The translations under genes were made by a program, and so were the position numbers. Shown one piece after another: positions 1-4,971 of a DNA stretch of 5,530 nt. The notes beneath the pieces are model-generated. The model did not search any database, was not told where the DNA came from, and was given only the letters and a program-made list of their open reading frames with translations. How positions within the stretch are numbered: position 1 is the first letter of the stretch; each line of letters starts with the position of its first letter. Origin of the DNA: Dehalococcoidia bacterium (GTDB taxonomy: Bacteria > Chloroflexota > Dehalococcoidia > Tepidiformales > Tepidiformaceae); NCBI GenBank assembly GCA_023228745.1, contig JALOAP010000235.1, positions 1 to 5,530 on the forward strand. Direction: 5' to 3'.

Positions 1-233
1 TTCATCGCGAGGATGACGGCGTCGCCCGGCCCGAACGTGAGCTCGCTTGGGCTTCCTGCGGCCGGGATCTTGAGGTGGACGCTCTCCTTCGGCGATTGCA
101 GTTCCAGTCCATGCTCGCGAATTGCGGCGAGGTGCGTCCCCCGGGCGATAAGTACCACGCCGTGCCCATGCTGGAAGAGCCGGCCACCTACCACGCCACC
201 AACGGCGCCCGCGCCATAGATGATGAATCGCAC
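1..233 (-). CDS. 2-dehydropantoate 2-reductase family protein (N-terminal part, cut by window edge)
   Basis: Only the first 77 codons are present and the frame stays open to the left edge. The N-terminus is a Rossmann NAD(P)-binding unit: a hydrophobic beta-strand, then G7-A-G9-A-V-G12-G (GxGxxG) at residues 6-14. At 28-36 comes L-I-A-R-G-T-H-L-A, ending the second strand with an Arg that in this family contacts the NADPH phosphate. A-I-R-E-H-G-L-E-L follows at 37-45. This RG..L..I...GL.L pattern is characteristic of ketopantoate reductase (PanE/ApbA-like) proteins, which reduce 2-dehydropantoate to pantoate with NADPH in the cytoplasm. The start is GTG at 233, preceded by a good AAGGGGAG Shine-Dalgarno. 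Its first base is the last base of the upstream SDR gene's TAG stop (TAGTG), implying translational coupling. The C-terminal substrate domain lies outside the window, so true PanE cannot be separated from one of the many paralogues that act on other 2-oxoacids. Confidence 0.85.
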   Translation of the reverse strand, partial: MRFIIYGAGAVGGVVGGRLFQHGHGVVLIARGTHLAAIREHGLELQSPKESVHLKIPAAGSPSELTFGPGDAVILAM

Positions 234-1213
234 TACTGCTCCCCTTGCGTGTGCCATTCCCGCAGGAGTTCCGCCTCCCGGTCTGGGTCCATTCCTGCCG
301 CGAGCGGCGCGTCGAGCTCCTGCCGCCATTCGAGCGTGTCAGCCACCGTTTCGGCCAATGGCCGGGTTCGAAGGCCGGCGGCCCGCGCCTTCGCGATGCT
401 CACCCCGTGCAGTCCGCTTGCCGATGGCACCCAGAGTGGCAGTTCGCCCGTCCGGTCGAGCCGGTGGTCCATAAGGAAGTGGTCATCGGCCCATGTGAAT
501 ACGGCGTGGCCGAGCGATAGCCGCTGCGTCGTCTCGAAAAACTCTCCCCACGTCAGCGAGGACTCTGGACCGGTCGCGTTGTAGGCACCACCCGCCCCAG
601 CCTCCACGAGGCCGACCGTGAACTCGGCGAGATCACGCGCGTCGATGAACTGGATCGGCGCGTCCGGCGAGCCGGGGGCCAGCACTTCGCCGCCGCGTGC
701 GACCCGCACCAGCCAGTACGTGAACCGGTCGGTGTGGTCGTACGGCCCAACGACGAAGCCGGGCCGCACGATGAGCGCGCGCTCACCGTACACACGCTGC
801 ACCTCCGCCTCGCACAGTGCCTTCAGCCCGCCGTACGTCCTGCCAGTGACCTCTTCTGTCGCGGGGTCGCGCAGTCTCGCGAGCGGCGCGGTCTCGTCCA
901 TCCCCGCTTCGAACTCGGCATAGACGCTGATTGTCGAGATGAAGACATAGCGCGAGACCGCATCCGCGAGCAACTCTGCGGACTGCCGCACCACCCGAGG
1001 CACGTAGCCGGGCGTGTCGATGACTGCATCCCAGGTGCGCCCGCGCAGCGGCTCAAGGCCGCCATCGCGGTCGCCGGTGATGCGCTCGACGCCCGCCGGG
1101 ACCTCCGGGTTCGAGCCACGGTTGAAGAGTGTCACCTGGTGCCCGCGAGCCATGGCGCCGTCGACGATGTGTCGTCCGACGAACTGCGTGCCACCGATTA
1201 TCAGGAGTCGCAT
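233..1213 (-). CDS. NAD(P)-dependent epimerase/dehydratase-like SDR protein
   Basis: A complete 326-residue extended or atypical short-chain dehydrogenase/reductase. The cofactor site is G7-G-T-Q-F-V-G13 (GGTxFxG) at the N-terminus, followed by the second-strand end L-F-N-R-G at 29-33. Further landmarks are Y-V-F-I-S-T-I-S-V-Y at 89-98 (active-site Ser strand), the catalytic Y127-G-G-L-K131 pair (YxxxK), V-R-P-G-F-V-V-G-P-Y at 149-158, and Q-F-I-D-A-R-D-L-A at 188-196. A C-terminal L-R-T-R-P-L-A-E-T-V at 281-290 is typical of this branch. These mark an NAD(P)-binding nucleotide-sugar-epimerase-like fold. The substrate cannot be read from the sequence, and many members with the GGTxFxG start are uncharacterised. 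There is no Shine-Dalgarno before the ATG; instead TAACGT lies exactly 6 nt upstream, suggesting leaderless transcription. The gene is upstream of, and overlaps by one base, the ketopantoate-reductase-like gene, so the two probably form an operon. Confidence 0.9.
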   Translation of the reverse strand: MRLLIIGGTQFVGRHIVDGAMARGHQVTLFNRGSNPEVPAGVERITGDRDGGLEPLRGRTWDAVIDTPGYVPRVVRQSAELLADAVSRYVFISTISVYAEFEAGMDETAPLARLRDPATEEVTGRTYGGLKALCEAEVQRVYGERALIVRPGFVVGPYDHTDRFTYWLVRVARGGEVLAPGSPDAPIQFIDARDLAEFTVGLVEAGAGGAYNATGPESSLTWGEFFETTQRLSLGHAVFTWADDHFLMDHRLDRTGELPLWVPSASGLHGVSIAKARAAGLRTRPLAETVADTLEWRQELDAPLAAGMDPDREAELLREWHTQGEQ

Positions 1214-1219
1214 GGCGGC

Positions 1220-1225
1220 ACGTTA
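1220..1225 (-). promoter_or_regulatory. Candidate -10 box for a leaderless SDR gene
   Basis: TAACGT (TANNNT) ends 6 nt before the ATG at 1213. A start site about 7 nt downstream of such a box would fall on or next to the A of ATG. The intervening GCCGCC cannot act as a ribosome binding site. No clear -35 hexamer is visible. This is inferred from spacing alone. Confidence 0.4.
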
Positions 1226-1301
1226 GCCGCCGCGCCCCGATCGCGCCAGCGCCACCCACGATGGCCCTCGGTGAGCCAGCTCGGCCACACACGCCACACG
1301 A

Positions 1302-1327
1302 AAAGCCCCTCCTTCTGGAGGGGCTTT
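1302..1327 (-). terminator. Intrinsic terminator after the lipoprotein gene
   Basis: A perfect 11-bp inverted repeat, AAAGCCCCTCC / GGAGGGGCTTT, flanks a 4-nt loop. On the minus strand the second arm runs into a short T tract (GGGGCTTTTC). It lies 22 nt beyond the lipoprotein stop codon, as expected for a rho-independent terminator of that transcript. The plus strand also shows TTT after the stem, but no plus-strand gene ends here. Confidence 0.88.
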
Positions 1328-1349
1328 CGAGGTCCCACCCGGTGTCCGA

Positions 1350-1754
1350 TCAGGAGACCGGCTTCCATTTCAGCCAGTTGTCCGGCACGGACTCGCCATC
1401 GCCGTCGATGTGCTCGAAGGTATAGACGTTCGTCGCGTCCCCCGCGCGCTCGAACACCGTCGTCCCGCTCGAGTCGATGGCGACCGCCGTCGCCTCGCCG
1501 CTCTCTGCGAAGTCGGCCTCGTCGACGTTGTCTGCGGCGATGACCTCGATGAGTTCATACTTGCGTCCGTCGAATTCAAGGTACTGGCCGGGTAGGACGA
1601 GTTCGTCGCCGCTGGAGTCGTCCGGCCTTGTATCACTCGATTCCGACTGCTGGCTGGTGTCACTACTGGCATCGTCCTTGGAGTCGCCGCCACATGCGGC
1701 GACGAGAAGTGTGAGTCCCACCAGGGATGTGAAGAAGAGAGACTTCGCGTTCAT
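1350..1754 (-). CDS. Small secreted lipoprotein of unknown function
   Basis: A 134-residue protein with a classic lipoprotein signal: basic M-N-A-K-S, a hydrophobic stretch at about 6-18, and the lipobox V18-A-A-C21 followed by GG. Cys21 should be lipidated, leaving the mature protein tethered outside the cytoplasmic membrane. Residues 24-50 form a low-complexity Asp/Ser-rich linker. About 51-134 form a compact acidic domain, beginning L-V-L-P-G-Q-Y-L-E-F-D-G and ending near N-W-L-K-W-K-P. I do not recognise the domain. The start is ATG at 1754, with GAGG centred 6 nt upstream; a longer in-frame TTG at 1760 abuts that Shine-Dalgarno and is unlikely. The gene lies 93 bp downstream of the PNPOx-like gene on the same strand with no T-tailed terminator between, so they may be co-transcribed. 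A strong terminator follows it. No assignable enzymatic motif is visible. Confidence 0.85.
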   Translation of the reverse strand: MNAKSLFFTSLVGLTLLVAACGGDSKDDASSDTSQQSESSDTRPDDSSGDELVLPGQYLEFDGRKYELIEVIAADNVDEADFAESGEATAVAIDSSGTTVFERAGDATNVYTFEHIDGDGESVPDNWLKWKPVS

Positions 1755-1760
1755 GAACAA

Positions 1761-1764
1761 CCTC
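1761..1764 (-). promoter_or_regulatory. Ribosome binding site fixing the lipoprotein start
   Basis: GAGG on the minus strand, 6 nt before the ATG at 1754. It sits directly against the alternative TTG at 1760, which it therefore argues against. Confidence 0.65.
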
Positions 1765-1847
1765 GTGTGAAAGCTATTCCGTTGAACGCCGCTCTCCGTC
1801 GCCTGGTTCCAGCTCAGCGCGGGGGAATGTGAGGCACCGCACAGTGC

Positions 1848-2312
1848 CTACTCCGCGCGCCACTGGCGTAGCGACATTCCTTCCTTGCCGAAGGTGAGAA
1901 ACGCCACGTCTTCCACGTCCACCTTGAACAGGTGGTACGGTTCCTCGGACTCTTCGGGCGCCCAACCGATCTTCGCCAGCAAGTCCTGTGAGTATTGGGC
2001 GCGCTCCGCGTCATCGGTTACCTCGACCGCCCGTCCGCGCACCTTGAAGTCGCCCCCGGTAGCGTCTTTGTCGAGCACGATGCTGTGGACCAGCACGCGT
2101 GGGTCGCGAAGCAGGTCGAGCGCCTTCTTCGAACGCCACATCATCCCGAGGTAGAGTTCGCCGCGCGAAAACACCGGCTCCACCGGGCTGATCCGCGGAG
2201 TGCCATCCTTGCGGATGGTCCCCACGAGAAGCACTCCTTTTTCGTCCAATCGCTGTTCGCCGATGCCCGCGAGCTCTGGCTCTGCTGCCGCAAATTCCTT
2301 CCACGAAACCAT
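1848..2312 (-). CDS. Pyridoxamine 5'-phosphate oxidase-like split beta-barrel flavin/F420-binding protein
   Basis: A 154-residue protein of the PNPOx-like family, small split beta-barrel proteins that bind FMN, F420 or haem and usually act as dimers in the cytoplasm. Diagnostic segments are a helical start W-K-E-F-A-A-A-E-P-E-L-A at 4-15, the strand pair G-T-I-R-K-D-G-T-P-R-I-S at 31-42 with P44-V-E-P, and G-E-L-Y-L-G-M-M at 51-58. Then come R60-S-K-K-A-L-D-L-L-R-D-P at 60-71 (phosphate-contacting basic stretch), V-H-S at 75-77, and F-K-V-R-G-R-A-V-E-V at 89-98. It lacks the C-terminal features of true PdxH, so pyridoxal phosphate synthesis is unlikely. Substrate and cofactor are undetermined. 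The ATG at 2312 is chosen because GGAGGG lies just upstream. Extending the frame to 2465 would run back through the promoter, an inverted repeat and the AOR terminator. The lipoprotein gene follows on the same strand. Confidence 0.87.
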   Translation of the reverse strand: MVSWKEFAAAEPELAGIGEQRLDEKGVLLVGTIRKDGTPRISPVEPVFSRGELYLGMMWRSKKALDLLRDPRVLVHSIVLDKDATGGDFKVRGRAVEVTDDAERAQYSQDLLAKIGWAPEESEEPYHLFKVDVEDVAFLTFGKEGMSLRQWRAE

Positions 2313-2316
2313 GGAT

Positions 2317-2322
2317 CCCTCC
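2317..2322 (-). promoter_or_regulatory. Ribosome binding site fixing the PNPOx-like start
   Basis: GGAGGG on the minus strand, 4 nt before the ATG at 2312. A second in-frame ATG at 2324 overlaps this site, so it is an unlikely start. Confidence 0.7.
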
Positions 2323-2347
2323 ATCCGCCGCACATGGCGGACGGACC

Positions 2348-2353
2348 ATAGTA
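2348..2353 (-). promoter_or_regulatory. Candidate -10 box of the PNPOx-like gene
   Basis: TACTAT on the minus strand matches TATAAT at 4 of 6 positions. It would place the transcript start near 2341, giving a leader of about 29 nt that contains the Shine-Dalgarno. The same hexamer occurs before the AOR gene at 4430-4435. No good -35 is visible; an inverted repeat occupies that region. Confidence 0.4.
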
Positions 2354-2360
2354 CGTCCAA

Positions 2361-2381
2361 GCGCGACACCTGCTGTCGCGC
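2361..2381. promoter_or_regulatory. Perfect 8-bp inverted repeat, candidate operator
   Basis: GCGCGACA, 5 nt, then TGTCGCGC: two perfect half-sites forming a 21-bp palindromic element. It sits just upstream of the TACTAT box, between the AOR terminator and the PNPOx-like gene, where a dimeric repressor could block polymerase. It has no T tract, so it is not a terminator. I do not recognise the half-site as belonging to a named regulator. Confidence 0.5.
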
Positions 2382-2440
2382 CTTGTCACCTTCCGCCGCT
2401 CGCCGCCGGCCAAGGGGCGACGATGAGCCGCGGAAGGTCC

Positions 2441-2470
2441 AAAAAAAGGGGCGCCAGTTCGGCACCCCTT
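2441..2470 (-). terminator. Intrinsic terminator of the AOR-family gene
   Basis: On the minus strand AAGGGGTGCC pairs with GGCGCCCCTT (10 pairs, one G·U) around a 5-nt loop. The T-run covers 2447-2441 (seven T). It starts 25 nt after the AOR stop codon. Strong stem, short loop and long T tract make this a textbook rho-independent terminator, and it indicates the AOR gene is transcribed alone. Confidence 0.95.
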
Positions 2471-2495
2471 CGTTGGGTTGGCCCCCTGCGAAGCG

Positions 2496-4382
2496 CTACG
2501 CGTACAGCGCCTCCGCCACCTCCGGCAGGCCCACCGCCTCGAGCTTCGCGCGCGAGGGCTTGCAGGTCTCCACGTCCCAGTCGCACGCCCGCAGGAAATC
2601 GGTCTCCAGCAGCTCGGTGTCGAGCTTCACGCCGGCCAGTGGCCCGGTGTGGGTTCCTTCAGTGGTCTCGCCCGTCATCCGTGTCGGCACCGCCCGCTGA
2701 CGTGGGTTACCGCCTTCGCGCAGTTCATAGGCCATGCGCAGGTTCGCAATCCGCTCACCGATGCCCATGATCTCGTCGAGGTCCATGTCCCACCCGGTGA
2801 CAGCGTTGAACCACGTCGGGATGTTTGACGTGTTCGCCGCCATCATCACGAACTGGCACATTCCGCCGGCGTTCACCACGTGCATGTACTCGCTCGCGCC
2901 CTTGTGGTGTTCGCCGCGGCCCTCGTAGACCTTCGGGTCCGCAGGGGCTGCCGGGATACGGCCCAGCCGCTTGTTCCCTTCGTACTGCGTGTGCCGGCCG
3001 GGTGTCGGGTCCAACCGATAGGTCGTGTGGTATTCCGGCTGCAGCTTCGGGTCATGCATCGCGACCTCCTGCCCGCCGATATGCATCGCATACTGCTCGG
3101 CGCCGTGGCCGATCTTCTCCGATGCCATCTTCACGCCGTCCGCCAGCACTGCCCCGATGCTTCGCCGCTGGCCCATCATATGCAGCAGCTGGACGACCGC
3201 ATCCGGGCTGCCCCAGGCCAGGTCGAGTCCGTCCGTGTCCTCCTTGGTCAGGATGCCGGCCTCGTAGCACTCCATCGCGAACGAAATCGTCGATCCCGCA
3301 CTGATGACATCGAACCCGTACTGGTTGCAGAGGTGGTTCAGGTAGATGAGTGCGTCCGGGTCCGCCACCAGGTTCATCGTCCCGAACGACGCCATCGCTT
3401 CGTATTCCGGCCGGTGTGTGTGCCGCGGATATGGGTACTTCTCGTTCTGCGACTCCACCGACTCCGCCCCACACGCCATCGGGCAGCGCCAGCAACCGTA
3501 GCTCTTCTCCATCTTCGGGTTGATGGTCGAGCCACCGTCGATCTGCTGCGCGTTGGGGAAGTCGACAATGCCAACACCGCCCCAATTCTTCACCGGCGAG
3601 TCGCCGTTCAGGGCGCTCATGGCCGTGATGCCCGTGGTGCCGAAGGTGTGGAAGAAGTCCTTCAGCGGCTTCACGAAGTCGTCCAGGTTCGCCCGCAGCA
3701 TCTTGATGATCTCGGGCGTCTGGGCGATCACCTTGCGGTCCGTCACGGCGACTACCGCCTTCAGGTTCTTCGAGCCCATCACTGCGCCGACGCCGGAGCG
3801 GGCTGCAAGCCGGCCATGGTCGTTGCAGATGCCGCTGATGAGCGACAACGTTTCGCCGGCGGGTCCGATGTTCGCCACGCTCGCCTTCTTGCCGTGCCGC
3901 TCCTTCAGCATCATTTCGTTGTCAATGGCGAGCTGGCCCCACTGGTCGGAGGCATCGCGAAGCTCGACCTTGTCGTCTTCGATGAGCAGGTAGACGGGCT
4001 TCTCGGCTTTGCCGTGGAACATGATTCCGTCCCAGCCGGAAAGCTTCAGCAGGCCGCCGAAGTCCCCGCCGCAGTTGGCATCGCCCCAGCCACCGGTCAG
4101 GGGGCTCTTGCAGACCACCTGCCAGCGTTGGCCGAAGAGTGGCGTCCCGGTGAGCAGGCCAGCGAACATTCCGAGCATGTTCTCGGGGCCAAGCGGGTCG
4201 GCGCCTACCGGCACGCGATCCCACATCATCCGCGCCCCGATGCCGTACCCTCCGAGGTACTTGCGGTAGAGCGATTCATCGGGGCGCTCAACCGTGATCT
4301 CCCCGGTGCTGAGATTCACGTTCAGCAGCTTCCCGTTATAGCCCTTTTCAGCCAGCGTTGAGCTTTGGGCGGCGGTCGTCAT
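2496..4382 (-). CDS. Aldehyde:ferredoxin oxidoreductase (AOR) family tungsten/molybdopterin enzyme
   Basis: A 628-residue protein, within the usual AOR family range. Family members oxidise aldehydes, or in some branches catalyse other low-potential reactions, in the cytoplasm using a tungsto-bis-pterin and one [4Fe-4S] cluster. The N-terminal domain shows K-Y-L-G-G-Y-G-I-G at 41-49, N103-C-G-G-D-F-G at 103-109 and A-R-S-G-V-G-A-V-M-G-S-K-N-L-K-A-V at 194-210. The cluster ligands are C297-x2-C300-x3-C304, with C509 as the distal fourth. The pterin-binding motifs are N353-Q-Y-G-F-D358 and N504-A-G-G-M-C509, 151 residues apart, the spacing I recall for Pyrococcus furiosus AOR. R-P-E-Y-E at 324-328 and D458-P-T-P-G-R-H464 hold the probable catalytic Glu and His regions. 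The ATG at 4382 is preceded by AGAGGAG at 8 nt; upstream in-frame ATGs lack a comparable site. No ferredoxin subunit, MoaD or cofactor gene is adjacent. The substrate is undetermined. Confidence 0.95.
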   Translation of the reverse strand: MTTAAQSSTLAEKGYNGKLLNVNLSTGEITVERPDESLYRKYLGGYGIGARMMWDRVPVGADPLGPENMLGMFAGLLTGTPLFGQRWQVVCKSPLTGGWGDANCGGDFGGLLKLSGWDGIMFHGKAEKPVYLLIEDDKVELRDASDQWGQLAIDNEMMLKERHGKKASVANIGPAGETLSLISGICNDHGRLAARSGVGAVMGSKNLKAVVAVTDRKVIAQTPEIIKMLRANLDDFVKPLKDFFHTFGTTGITAMSALNGDSPVKNWGGVGIVDFPNAQQIDGGSTINPKMEKSYGCWRCPMACGAESVESQNEKYPYPRHTHRPEYEAMASFGTMNLVADPDALIYLNHLCNQYGFDVISAGSTISFAMECYEAGILTKEDTDGLDLAWGSPDAVVQLLHMMGQRRSIGAVLADGVKMASEKIGHGAEQYAMHIGGQEVAMHDPKLQPEYHTTYRLDPTPGRHTQYEGNKRLGRIPAAPADPKVYEGRGEHHKGASEYMHVVNAGGMCQFVMMAANTSNIPTWFNAVTGWDMDLDEIMGIGERIANLRMAYELREGGNPRQRAVPTRMTGETTEGTHTGPLAGVKLDTELLETDFLRACDWDVETCKPSRAKLEAVGLPEVAEALYA

Positions 4383-4390
4383 TGGACACA

Positions 4391-4397
4391 CTCCTCT
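4391..4397 (-). promoter_or_regulatory. Ribosome binding site fixing the AOR start
   Basis: AGAGGAG on the minus strand, 8 nt before the ATG at 4382. It decides against the longer in-frame starts at 4409 and 4490, and the protein's family similarity begins only after residue 10 of the short form. Confidence 0.75.
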
Positions 4398-4429
4398 GCG
4401 GGCGCTCATGGAGCCCCGTTGTGCGGTGG

Positions 4430-4457
4430 ATAGTACGGCGTTCGCAAATGGCTGCAA
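4430..4457 (-). promoter_or_regulatory. Candidate promoter of the AOR gene
   Basis: On the minus strand TTGCAG (4457-4452) and TACTAT (4435-4430) are separated by 16 nt. The -35 matches consensus in only its first three bases and the -10 in four of six. A start near 4423 would give a leader of about 40 nt. The position is sensible but the match is weak. Confidence 0.3.
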
Positions 4458-4487
4458 TATGCTGTTCCTGGCATACCGCCCACCTTC

Positions 4488-4516
4488 CACATGCCCCTAT
4501 CCTTCGTGGGTATGAT
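4488..4516 (+). promoter_or_regulatory. Weak candidate promoter of the zinc-ribbon gene
   Basis: TATGAT at 4511-4516 is a fair -10 (5 of 6), placing transcription start near 4523 and giving a leader of about 50 nt. The hexamer 17 nt upstream (CACATG) is a poor -35. The arms CTTCGT (4502-4507) and ACGAAG (4530-4535) bracket the -10 and presumed start site. Confidence 0.28.
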
Positions 4517-4573
4517 TGAAGAGGGGACAACGAAGAGCAGAGATCCCCGCCTCGTCATGCAAGGGGGTAAGTA

Positions 4574-4840
4574 GTGGACAACATCCTGCGTCACGCATTC
4601 GTGAAGCGGCACTGCAATGAGTGTGGTGGCAGTTACAACGTCACGCTCTACGACGTGTTGCAGGAGCAGCGCGTACTCGACGAGTGGCAAAGCGGCCGCC
4701 CCTCCTGTGCCGGCTGCTCACGGGAACTGGACCAGATGGTGCACCAGATCCCCCGCGAGTCGCTTGAATCGCTGGCCGCTGCCTGGGATGCAGTGACGCA
4801 GAAGCTCGAACAGCACTCGGTCGAGATCGAACTCAGGTAG
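4574..4840 (+). CDS. Small four-cysteine zinc-ribbon-like protein
   Basis: An 88-residue hypothetical protein with two CxxC knuckles, C14-N-E-C17 and C45-A-G-C48, separated by 27 residues. This is the pattern of a structural zinc ribbon. The section between them, V-T-L-Y-D-V-L-Q-E-Q-R-V at 23-34, is probably helical. The C-terminal part, from I-P-R-E-S-L at 59-64 to about 80, looks like an amphipathic helix that could mediate pairing or partner binding. No membrane segment or catalytic motif is visible. The start is GTG at 4574, with AGGGGG ending 6 nt upstream; there is no competing ATG. The gene diverges from the AOR gene across 191 bp, so the two could share regulatory DNA. A DNA- or protein-binding accessory role is possible, but this is inference; I do not recognise a named family. 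Confidence 0.8.
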   Translation: MDNILRHAFVKRHCNECGGSYNVTLYDVLQEQRVLDEWQSGRPSCAGCSRELDQMVHQIPRESLESLAAAWDAVTQKLEQHSVEIELR

Positions 4841-4926
4841 CACGGGCGGCAACATTCGGCGTCGCCCATCCCTGACACGCGCCCGCAACCCCCGTCTGCA
4901 GCTCACCGATCCCGGCGTTGCACCCG

Positions 4927-4960
4927 GAAGCTGAAGGTGGACGTACGTCGCCTCAGCTTC
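4927..4960 (+). promoter_or_regulatory. Hairpin/quasi-palindrome abutting the cupredoxin RBS
   Basis: GAAGCTGA (4927-4934) pairs perfectly with TCAGCTTC (4953-4960). Beyond a bulged A4935, GGTGG (4936-4940) pairs with TCGCC (4948-4952) using two G·U pairs, leaving a 7-nt loop. The Shine-Dalgarno GGGGAGG starts at the very next base. CCC at 4923-4925 can extend the stem to GGG at 4962-4964, covering part of the RBS. As DNA, GACGTACGTC (4940-4949) at the centre is a perfect 10-bp palindrome. There is no T tract, so this is not an ordinary terminator. Confidence 0.65.
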
Positions 4961-4967
4961 GGGGAGG
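4961..4967 (+). promoter_or_regulatory. Ribosome binding site fixing the cupredoxin GTG start
   Basis: GGGGAGG ends 4 nt before the GTG at 4972. It selects this start over the longer in-frame TTG at 4918, whose extra 18 codons would encode part of the hairpin. Confidence 0.65.
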
Positions 4968-4971
4968 GTGT

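Noticed and set aside
734..1543. A 269-codon plus-strand open frame across the SDR gene and lipoprotein terminator
   Set aside because: It crosses a strong terminator and two genes on the other strand, and its C-terminal part is a low-complexity Arg/Ser/Pro string. It is a shadow frame.
1832..1849. Hairpin AGGCAC/GTGCCT at the PNPOx-like stop codon, considered as a terminator
   Set aside because: It has only 6 pairs, overlaps the stop codon, and no T tract follows on the minus strand.
1848..2312. Calling the PNPOx-like gene pdxH
   Set aside because: It is too short and lacks the C-terminal region of true pyridoxamine phosphate oxidase; only the fold family is supported.
2313..2465. N-terminal extension of the PNPOx-like protein by 51 codons
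   Set aside because: It would run through the Shine-Dalgarno, -10 box, inverted repeat and part of the AOR terminator, and the extra residues are low complexity.
2880..4361. A 493-codon open frame on the plus strand, antisense to the AOR gene
   Set aside because: It is a mirror of the AOR coding frame caused by high GC third positions. It has an Arg/His/Val-rich composition and no recognisable motif, while the opposite strand encodes an unmistakable AOR protein.
4844..4867. GC-rich stem (GGGCGGC/GTCGCCC) just after the zinc-ribbon gene, considered as a terminator
   Set aside because: The stem is 7 pairs with one G·U and a 10-nt loop, and no T-run follows. It might slow polymerase but cannot be called an intrinsic terminator.
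2354..4946. Shared 9-mer TGGACGTAC before the PNPOx-like gene (minus) and in the cupredoxin leader (plus), as a common regulator site
   Set aside because: Many 9-base matches are expected by chance between the two strands of a window this size, and the surrounding bases differ.
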